DNA of 5,516 bases from Ferroplasmaceae archaeon UBA567 (lineage in GTDB: Archaea; Thermoplasmatota; Thermoplasmata; Thermoplasmatales; Thermoplasmataceae), in the NCBI GenBank assembly GCA_002505185.1, contig DAUP01000015.1, positions 22,150 through 27,665 of the forward strand, given 5' to 3'. How positions within the stretch are numbered: the stretch's first letter is position 1; every line of letters starts with the position of its first letter. This document shows positions 1-4,692 of this stretch, one piece after another. A model generated the notes under the pieces. It was not told the origin of the DNA and did not search any database. It saw only the letters and a program-made list of their open reading frames with translations. A program made the translations under genes and the position numbers.

Positions 1-600
1 TGGAGAATGGTAATGTCTGACCCGCTTGTGGCTGGCTTTATGTATACATACAAGGATAGCCTGGCTGTTGGAATTGGTTCTCCAATAAGAGGGCTTCTTG
101 ATAGAAAGATCAGGCCTGAAAAACTGCTTGATGATTTTCTGGAAACAACTGGCATAGCAGAAAAAGTCAAGGGCTACTCGCTCCGTGAATACTCAGCCAA
201 GGTAATACCAGAAGGTGGTTTCCCCGAGTCAAGAGTAGGAAAGGGCAATGTGTATCTCTGTGGCGATGCCATAGGGCTTGTTGATCCACTTTCATTTGAT
301 GGAATCACTCCAGCCATTGCCTCAGGAACCCTGGCTGGTGAGGCAGCAGTTAAGAATTATAATAGGGAGGTTTATAAATACAATCTTATGAAACACCCAG
401 AAATTTCAAAGATTGCTAAAGAAAGGAAACTGGAAGCAGAATTTATGGCCGGCAACAAGGCAGGAGAATACATACAGATGGTTTCATCCATGCTGGAATC
501 TTGGGCTGCTGGCGATTTGTTTGGAATAAGAAATACAATGGTAGGAAATTATAGAAATATAATACCTGACCTGATGAGTTTTGTTATGAGGATGAGATAA
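1..600 (+). CDS. fixC: FixC/ETF-quinone oxidoreductase-like flavoprotein, C-terminal part
   Basis: The frame is already open at base 1, so the N-terminal half, including the usual GxGxxG dinucleotide-binding site, lies upstream of the window; about 199 residues are seen of a family usually near 400-430. The diagnostic part is the block SAKVIPEGGFPES followed by VYLCGDAIGLVDPLSFDGI and AIASGTLAGEAA (about positions 196-360). This matches the 'IPEGG ... GDAAGLV.P...GI..A..SG' FAD-contacting region shared by FixC, ETF-quinone oxidoreductase and geranylgeranyl reductases. A helical tail ends in MSFVMRMR. The stop codon abuts the ATG of fixX, which decides the call in favour of FixC over geranylgeranyl reductase. 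The inferred role is to accept electrons from an electron transfer flavoprotein (FixAB) on FAD and hand them, with FixX, to membrane quinone. FixAB is not visible here. The family call is firm; the exact electron donor is inferred. Confidence 0.88.
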   Translation, partial: WRMVMSDPLVAGFMYTYKDSLAVGIGSPIRGLLDRKIRPEKLLDDFLETTGIAEKVKGYSLREYSAKVIPEGGFPESRVGKGNVYLCGDAIGLVDPLSFDGITPAIASGTLAGEAAVKNYNREVYKYNLMKHPEISKIAKERKLEAEFMAGNKAGEYIQMVSSMLESWAAGDLFGIRNTMVGNYRNIIPDLMSFVMRMR

Positions 601-888
601 ATGACAACAGAAGAGAAACTATATACGCTAAGATATAAAAAGGATGATGAGTCGCATCTTGCCATTGCGGATGCAAATAAATGCCTTGAATGTACCGCTA
701 AATATGGGGAGCCGCAGCCGTGTGTATCCATATGCCCTGCCAACGTTTTTTCATGGCAGAACAATAAAATAATAGTTAGTTACGAGAACTGCGTTGAATG
801 CGGTGCTTCAAGAATTTCCTGCCCCTACGACAATATCATCTGGAAATATCCCAGATTCGGCAAGGGAATAGCATTGAGATACGGATAA
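601..888 (+). CDS. fixX: FixX-like ferredoxin family protein with a Cys-to-Ser change at a cluster ligand
   Basis: This 95-residue ferredoxin-like protein starts on the base after the FixC stop, with a GAGGATGAG purine stretch just upstream as a possible ribosome site; the two are surely one operon. The C-terminal signature (NIIWKYPRFGKG, ending in RYG) is that of FixX, the Fe-S partner of FixC. Cysteines are at 28, 31, 41, 45 (followed by Pro), 64, 67 and 74 (followed by Pro). In a two-cluster ferredoxin scheme, cluster I would use C28, C31, C41 and C74. Cluster II would use C64, C67, residue 70 and C45. Residue 70 is Ser (codon TCA): the motif reads CVECGASRISCP where the family has CxECGxCR. 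Cluster II is the one retained even in short bacterial FixX proteins, so the change hits the core site. C28 and C31 are separated from C41 by a nine-residue loop. Expected location is the cytoplasmic face of the membrane with FixC. Confidence 0.9.
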   Translation: MTTEEKLYTLRYKKDDESHLAIADANKCLECTAKYGEPQPCVSICPANVFSWQNNKIIVSYENCVECGASRISCPYDNIIWKYPRFGKGIALRYG

Positions 889-896
889 TTCCGTAA

Positions 897-905
897 CTTT
901 AAAAA
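897..905 (+). promoter_or_regulatory. TATA-like box for the metallo-beta-lactamase-fold gene
   Basis: The sequence CTTTAAAAA is centred about 35 bases before the ATG at 936, inside the 47-base AT-rich gap after fixX. An archaeal start about 26 bases downstream would fall near 927-930 and leave a leader of under ten bases. No good Shine-Dalgarno sequence precedes the ATG, which fits a nearly leaderless transcript independent of fixCX. Confidence 0.5.
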
Positions 906-935
906 CATTAATATTTTCATTTATACTATTTAATT

Positions 936-1721
936 ATGGAAGAACTATATTTTCTCAATGATGGCACCTACGAATTGGATTCAGGGGCATACTTCGGCAT
1001 TGTACCAAAGGTATTGTGGTCAAGATATTTCCATGACCGTGAAAACAAAATCAGGATAGGAACAAATATACCATTTTTAAGGTTAAACAATAAAAATATA
1101 ATAATAGATGCGGGAATTGGAGACAACTTTTCAGACAGGTTCAGGAAAATATTCCGACCCGAAAAAGAGCGTGACATTTCCATTTCACTGGTAAGGGATT
1201 ATCATGTCAAAAGCATTGACCATATCATTCTATCCCACATGCACTTCGACCATAATGGCCATATATTCTCAGGGAATCCTATTTTCAGGAATTCACAAAT
1301 TGTTATGCAGGAAAAGGAATTAAAAGCATTCAGGCATCCAAACGATTTCACCAGGGGGAGCTATATCCCTGGAAGGATATATGGGGAAATTAAAACATTG
1401 ACAGGTTCCAGAAAAATTAATGGGAATGTGACTGCAATAAACACCGGAGGCCACACTGAGGGACACATGGTAATAATTTTTGAGGTCAATTCAAAAAAAT
1501 ATATGTACGGTGGAGACCTGTTTCCATCATGGTTCCATATAAAACCATACTATATCACGGCAATAGACTCATATCCGATTGAAACCCTGAAGATGAAGAA
1601 AAAACTCCTGAAAAAGGCAATAAGAGAAAATATTTCCATAGTATTCAACCATGACAGAGAAAATGTGATGGCAAAAATTTATGGCACACCTGAAAAACCA
1701 GAAATAGAATTTCAGAAATGA
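936..1721 (+). CDS. Metallo-beta-lactamase-fold hydrolase
   Basis: A 261-residue single-domain protein, normal size for a stand-alone member of this superfamily. The metal site is complete: H101, H103, D105 and H106 in SHMHFDHNGH, H173 in NTGGHTEGH, D194 in YGGDLFP and H239 in VFNHDRE. This is the binuclear (usually zinc or iron) pattern of class B hydrolases of the lactonase/glyoxalase II/N-acyl-homoserine lactonase-like group. The strand IIIDAGIG at residues 55-62 is the usual beta element before the first metal loop. No signal peptide or membrane segment is visible, so it is probably cytoplasmic. The substrate cannot be told from the sequence; lactone, thioester or phosphodiester hydrolysis are all possible. 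It has its own TATA-like box and ends four bases before the 3' end of the convergent amidohydrolase gene, so it is probably transcribed alone. The ATG fits the short leader; no better upstream start is seen. Confidence 0.85.
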   Translation: MEELYFLNDGTYELDSGAYFGIVPKVLWSRYFHDRENKIRIGTNIPFLRLNNKNIIIDAGIGDNFSDRFRKIFRPEKERDISISLVRDYHVKSIDHIILSHMHFDHNGHIFSGNPIFRNSQIVMQEKELKAFRHPNDFTRGSYIPGRIYGEIKTLTGSRKINGNVTAINTGGHTEGHMVIIFEVNSKKYMYGGDLFPSWFHIKPYYITAIDSYPIETLKMKKKLLKKAIRENISIVFNHDRENVMAKIYGTPEKPEIEFQK

Positions 1722-1725
1722 TAAA

Positions 1726-3321
1726 TTATCTTAAGGTTATGGATTTAAGCGTGATGCCTAACCATTCATTTATGTTGTTCTTAAGGTTTTCAGGATCCTG
1801 GGACCATACTGTAAAATCCGCATTCTTACCTCTCTCCAGCGAACCTATTTCATCCCATTCTATAACCTTTGCACTTTCAGAGGTATATGTTTTTATTGCG
1901 CCCTCAAGGCTTATGTTTTCTCTATCATCATAAACACCGGAATTCCTGCCTGTAAGTGTTTCTCTGAACATACTTGAATATATGCCGTATAATGGATTAA
2001 AGGGTGTAACAGGGCTATCTGACCCATTGGAGACTGCTATGCCCTGTTCAATCATAGTTTTTATGGGAAACAGGCATCTGGATTGTTTCCTTCCCATATT
2101 ATCACTTAAGGCATCTCCTATAAAGTAGATAAAAGCAAGCTGTGTCTCAATGCCAGCATTTAATCTTTTTATTCTCTGAATTGTTTCTCTGTTAAGCTTG
2201 TAGCAGTGTACCAGGGCATATCTGGATCCGATCCCGGCATTTTTAAGCTCCTCTATGGCATCCAGTGCTGTATCAATAGCCCTATCTCCTATTGTGTGTA
2301 TGCTTATATGATATCCTGTGGTCGCTAATCGCCTTAGAGCCTCTTTAAAATTATGGATTTCCCATAATGGAATGCCTTTATTGTTTTTACTGCCCACATA
2401 ACTGTTTTTCATCCATGCAGTTCTGGACAGTATACTACCGTCAAGAAACATCTTGAACCCTGCAAACTTTATGTTACTGTTTTCATGTATCATTTTTGCC
2501 AGTTCAATTTTTCTGCCTACATCCTCGATCGAATATACTGGCAGGGCAATTGCCATGCGAATTCCAACATCTCCATTCCCGGATAACCGGTTTATGGCAT
2601 TTATCCTGGTTTCCTCATTGACATCATTTCCTGTTCCACCTGTATCCTTTACAGTGGTGAGTCCAGCATTTCTATAGTGATCTGATCCGAATTTTATGGC
2701 TTCCATATAATCATCTACATTGTATTCCGGAATCTTTCTTTTTACCAGATCCATGGCCTTTGCCTCATATAGTACGCCATTGGGGTTTCCACTGTCATCC
2801 CTTCCAATCCGGCTATTTGGCGGGGATTCTGTTTCCCTGTCAATACCTGCCATCTCAAGTGTCTTTGAATTGCACATGCCATAATGTTCTGTCATATGTG
2901 TTATAAATAGGGGTACATTTCCAAATATTTCATCAATAATTTTTAGATCCGGCAATCTTTTTTCCTCCATATTGTATTCGTTAATACCGTAGCCCTGAAA
3001 CCATCCATGTACAACCTTATTTTTGTTTTCCTCCAGTATTTTCCGGAAATCATCAAAGGAACGAATTCCGGAGAAGTCTACCTGGTATTTCATTTTTAAT
3101 GCAGTAAGCATAAAATGGTCATGTGAATCTATTAAGCCAGGAGACACAAAATTTCCCCTTAAATCCACTACTTCATTGTTATCAGCAATTAAACTCTTTA
3201 TTTCAGCATCATTTGCCACATGTTCGCTGGTGATTATCCCATCATTTACCGTAAAAATAATGGAACCCTTTCTCAAATTATATCCGTCAAAGTATTTGTC
3301 CACAACAGCATATTTTTCCAT
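1726..3321 (-). CDS. Amidohydrolase family 3 (YtcJ-like) metal-dependent hydrolase
   Basis: About 531 residues, full length for the amidohydrolase-3 family, which folds as a TIM barrel with an N-/C-terminal beta sandwich. Numbering from the in-frame GTG at 3330, the metal-site residues are H70 and H72 in PGLIDSHDHF, K293 in FKMFLDGS, H345 in SIHTIGDRAID, H375 in LVHCYK and D438 in SNGSDSPVTPFNPLYGI. The closing motif GSLERGKNADFTVW is the usual C-terminal sandwich piece. Members hydrolyse amide or related bonds in small molecules such as N-substituted formamides; the substrate here is unknown. Two starts are possible: GTG at 3330 and ATG at 3321. I choose the ATG because GGTGAT, a perfect match to part of the archaeal anti-Shine-Dalgarno complement, lies four bases before it, and the GTG is itself part of that site. 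The gene follows nth on the same strand after about 90 bases and may be co-transcribed; a weak TATA-like GCATAAATC (3360-3352) could also drive it. Confidence 0.87.
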   Translation of the reverse strand: MEKYAVVDKYFDGYNLRKGSIIFTVNDGIITSEHVANDAEIKSLIADNNEVVDLRGNFVSPGLIDSHDHFMLTALKMKYQVDFSGIRSFDDFRKILEENKNKVVHGWFQGYGINEYNMEEKRLPDLKIIDEIFGNVPLFITHMTEHYGMCNSKTLEMAGIDRETESPPNSRIGRDDSGNPNGVLYEAKAMDLVKRKIPEYNVDDYMEAIKFGSDHYRNAGLTTVKDTGGTGNDVNEETRINAINRLSGNGDVGIRMAIALPVYSIEDVGRKIELAKMIHENSNIKFAGFKMFLDGSILSRTAWMKNSYVGSKNNKGIPLWEIHNFKEALRRLATTGYHISIHTIGDRAIDTALDAIEELKNAGIGSRYALVHCYKLNRETIQRIKRLNAGIETQLAFIYFIGDALSDNMGRKQSRCLFPIKTMIEQGIAVSNGSDSPVTPFNPLYGIYSSMFRETLTGRNSGVYDDRENISLEGAIKTYTSESAKVIEWDEIGSLERGKNADFTVWSQDPENLKNNINEWLGITLKSITLR

Positions 3322-3325
3322 TGCA

Positions 3326-3331
3326 ATCACC
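3326..3331 (-). promoter_or_regulatory. Ribosome binding site deciding the amidohydrolase start
   Basis: On the minus strand the bases read GGTGAT and then TGCA before ATG at 3321. GGTGAT is complementary to the conserved 3' end of archaeal 16S rRNA. It overlaps the alternative GTG start at 3330, so initiation at both with this site is impossible. A weaker AAGGA (3341-3337) could serve the GTG. Confidence 0.5.
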
Positions 3332-3411
3332 GCAATTCCTTAAATTTTTTTGATTTATGCATAAGGCTACCATTTATTACTGTTTCGGTTTGCAATTTCA
3401 ATGTACCTGAC

Positions 3412-4056
3412 CTAATTTTTGGTATTCCCTGTGGAAGTTTTTTGAATATAGTAATCGCAACATCCTGATATGGGGCATATACTGCATCTGGGTGACACGG
3501 GCTTGCATATATTCTTTCCAAATTCCACCAGGACTGGATTAAATTCTATCTGGTATTTGACCGGCACTATGGCCTTTAATGCCTCTTCGGTTTCATCCGG
3601 ATTCTTTGTATGGACCAGCCCGATTCTGTTAGATACCCTGAAAACATGCGTGTCAACAGCAATAGCGGGTATATTGAACCCCTGCGTGAGTACTATGTTT
3701 GCAGTTTTGCTTCCAGTTCCAGGAAGTTTTACAAGTTCATCATGGGTATCTGGAACTTTTCCTCCATAATCATGATTGATTATTCTTGCTATTTCAATTA
3801 TTCTTCCCGATTTAACATTGCTGAATCCCACATATTTTATAATGGCCTTTATATCAGAAGGATTAGCGTGCTCCAGTCCATAGGAATCATGATACCTGTT
3901 GTAAAGTTTCCGTGCAGCTTCGTCAGTTACCGCATCTTTCGTTCTCTGGGATAATATTGTTGTTATAAGTATCCAGAAAGGAGAATCAGTAAATTCAAAA
4001 TGATGTTCAGGCGATACCTCCCTGATCTTCATATATATATTTTCAAAGTCCACCAT
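3412..4056 (-). CDS. nth: Endonuclease III (DNA glycosylase / AP lyase)
   Basis: A 214-residue protein very close in length to E. coli Nth. The helix-hairpin-helix is LPGTGSKTANIVL (residues 111-123), containing the Schiff-base lysine K117. The catalytic aspartate D135 sits in AVDTHVFRVSNRIGL. The C-terminal [4Fe-4S] loop is C184-x6-C191-x2-C194-x5-C200. These residues align with K120, D138, C187, C194, C197 and C203 of E. coli Nth at a constant offset of three. The early motif TTILSQRTKDAVT is typical of archaeal members. The role is base-excision repair: removal of oxidised pyrimidines and cleavage of the abasic strand. Some archaeal relatives also act on mismatched T or U, so that specificity is open. 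The ATG at 4056 is about 24 bases from the centre of an AATTTAAAT box, which suggests a leaderless mRNA. A start further upstream is not needed. The gene looks intact and functional. Confidence 0.95.
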   Translation of the reverse strand: MVDFENIYMKIREVSPEHHFEFTDSPFWILITTILSQRTKDAVTDEAARKLYNRYHDSYGLEHANPSDIKAIIKYVGFSNVKSGRIIEIARIINHDYGGKVPDTHDELVKLPGTGSKTANIVLTQGFNIPAIAVDTHVFRVSNRIGLVHTKNPDETEEALKAIVPVKYQIEFNPVLVEFGKNICKPVSPRCSICPISGCCDYYIQKTSTGNTKN

Positions 4057-4075
4057 AAGCCCTTATAATTGTATG

Positions 4076-4084
4076 ATTTAAATT
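4076..4084 (-). promoter_or_regulatory. TATA-like box for nth
   Basis: Minus-strand AATTTAAAT is centred 24 bases upstream of the nth ATG. This is the spacing expected when transcription begins at the start codon, the common leaderless arrangement in Thermoplasmatales. A second AT-rich candidate, AATTATAAG, lies too close to the ATG. Confidence 0.55.
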
Positions 4085-4113
4085 ATTATCTGAACAAAAT
4101 TATGTGGAATATG

Positions 4114-4124
4114 ATATATAAAAA
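4114..4124 (+). promoter_or_regulatory. Possible plus-strand TATA box
   Basis: ATATATAAAAA is a strong archaeal TATA-like sequence. A start about 26 bases downstream would fall near 4144, a few bases before the hairpin at 4152. It has no convincing protein gene behind it, so it either drives a small RNA or is chance in AT-rich DNA. Confidence 0.3.
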
Positions 4125-4151
4125 TATGTTACAATTTAATCAGAAAGAAAA

Positions 4152-4184
4152 CCAGTGAGTTTACGATGTGGATAAATTCTCTGG
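4152..4184 (+). repeat. Imperfect inverted repeat / hairpin
   Basis: The arms are CCAGTGAGTTTA (4152-4163) and TAAATTCTCTGG (4173-4184) around a nine-base loop. As RNA the stem is 12 pairs with one U-U mismatch and one G-U wobble. It could be a small RNA fold, or the subterminal palindrome of an IS200/IS605 left end, since a decayed tnpB lies downstream and TTTAC is present at 4160-4164. It has no following T tract, so it is not a classical terminator. Confidence 0.4.
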
Positions 4185-4284
4185 AAGAAATGTACATTTA
4201 TTCAATAAATAATAAAGTAATTAAATATCTTCAAAACTTGCCCGTCGTCTAATTTTTAAATATTTATCATAAATTATCAGGTTC

Positions 4285-4291
4285 AAAGCAT
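4285..4291. repeat. Target site duplication, left copy
   Basis: AAAGCAT directly precedes the left terminal inverted repeat and is repeated exactly at 4645-4651 after the right one. The shared stretch can be extended by C on the left and GG on the right (10 bases), so a true duplication of 7 to 9 bases with slightly shifted ends cannot be excluded. Confidence 0.85.
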
Positions 4292-4310
4292 GGAGTGTGG
4301 GATACTATTC
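4292..4310 (+). repeat. Left terminal inverted repeat
   Basis: GGAGTGTGGGATACTATTC matches the reverse complement of 4626-4644 at 18 of 19 positions, the only difference being T versus C at position 12. The similarity stops sharply after base 19. Confidence 0.9.
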
Positions 4311-4335
4311 CTTGTCCAGGGTTATTATAAGATAA

Positions 4336-4626
4336 ACCTTTCTGCCAAGGAACTCCTTGGGGCAGTCTACCTTTGCTCCTGATCCAAACTTTGTGACTCG
4401 CCTCTCAATAAATCCCTGTATTCCCTTCACCGGTGATGACATTCAGTACAAGCTTGAGGAGATCAACAATATTCTGGGAAAGAAATACGTACTGGAACAC
4501 CCTAAAAAGGAGAGGGACTGGAGAACTTACGAGCAGGAGTTTGCACAGAGAAGGGATGACAGAATAGATAATGCACTATTCTGCACCGGTGTGTGGTACA
4601 ACCTGTTCAATATGGGTAGATTTTAG
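4336..4626 (+). pseudogene. Remnant reading frame inside the small element, possibly a transposase C terminus
   Basis: The frame is open from just after a TAA at 4333 to TAG at 4624-4626, where the stop overlaps the first base of the right inverted repeat; about 96 codons. Only TTG (4357) is available near its beginning, and no promoter or ribosome site fits it. The peptide is rich in charged residues (KKERDWRTYEQEFAQRRDDR) and ends in CTGVWYNLFNMGRF. A position hard against the right end is where a transposase gene normally stops, so I infer a C-terminal transposase fragment, but I do not recognise the family from the residues. A second frame at 4290-4382 reads 30 codons (with NLSAKELLGAVYL) and may be part of the left end; the two are out of phase, as expected after deletion. 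Expression as a functional protein is unlikely. Confidence 0.45.
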
Positions 4627-4644
4627 AATAGTGTCCCACACTCC
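4626..4644 (-). repeat. Right terminal inverted repeat
   Basis: On the minus strand the repeat reads GGAGTGTGGGACACTATTC, pairing with 4292-4310. Its inner edge overlaps the stop codon of the remnant frame by one base. Confidence 0.9.
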
Positions 4645-4651
4645 AAAGCAT
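4645..4651. repeat. Target site duplication, right copy
   Basis: AAAGCAT repeats the seven bases in front of the left terminal repeat. Joining the two copies restores an uninterrupted AT-rich leader ending at the tnpB ATG at 4693. Confidence 0.85.
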
Positions 4652-4692
4652 GGTAATACTTATGTAAGAATATACCATATCCTGTTAATTCC

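Larger units (their letters stand above)
4057..4291. other. AT-rich intergenic region between nth and the mobile element
   Basis: These 235 bases hold the divergent nth promoter, a plus-strand TATA-like box and an imperfect hairpin (listed separately), and a 28-codon open frame at 4166-4252 of doubtful reality. The stretch from about 4253 to 4284 is almost pure AT and could contain further TATA-like boxes reading to the right. The last seven bases are the left copy of the target duplication. No RNA gene with recognisable tRNA, rRNA or C/D-box features is seen. Confidence 0.5.
4292..4644. mobile_element. Internally deleted insertion sequence / MITE, 353 bp
   Basis: The element is bounded by 19-bp terminal inverted repeats, GGAGTGTGGGATACTATTC on the left and the reverse complement of GGAGTGTGGGACACTATTC on the right, with one mismatch. 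Both are flanked by perfect AAAGCAT duplications, the mark of DDE-type transposition. At 353 bp it is far too short for an active transposase gene. It contains one remnant frame that ends right at the right inverted repeat, so it reads as an autonomous element that lost its middle and was possibly moved in trans. The interior is visibly more GC-rich than the flanks, which suggests a foreign source. The IS family cannot be named from the ends alone; IS5-like groups with 8-9-bp duplications are one option. Confidence 0.85.

Noticed and set aside
549..1183. Minus-strand frames antisense to fixX and to the metallo-beta-lactamase-fold gene
   Set aside because: They are shadows of well supported plus-strand genes.
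3355..3364. Perfect 10-base palindrome TTATGCATAA upstream of the amidohydrolase gene, a possible operator
   Set aside because: Short palindromes are expected in AT-rich DNA, the symmetry ends at 10 bases, and no second copy is seen in the window.
1718..3468. Plus-strand frames antisense to the amidohydrolase gene (around 1718-1933, 2453-2677, 3023-3343 and 3220-3468)
   Set aside because: The minus-strand gene has every metal ligand in order; the antisense frames are short, hydrophobic by composition and without motifs.
3327..3521. 64-codon minus-strand frame overlapping the 3' end of nth and the nth-amidohydrolase gap
   Set aside because: It runs in a different frame from nth over the Fe-S loop, shows no family motif, and the nth frame there carries the full cysteine pattern; it is a shadow.
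3470..3954. Two plus-strand frames antisense to nth (3470-3769 and 3610-3954)
   Set aside because: They mirror the conserved nth coding sequence and show no recognisable domain or promoter.
4290..4382. 30-codon frame beginning with an ATG across the target duplication and left inverted repeat
   Set aside because: Its ATG is made partly of target DNA, so it cannot be the element's own start; it is at most a remnant of the transposase N terminus.
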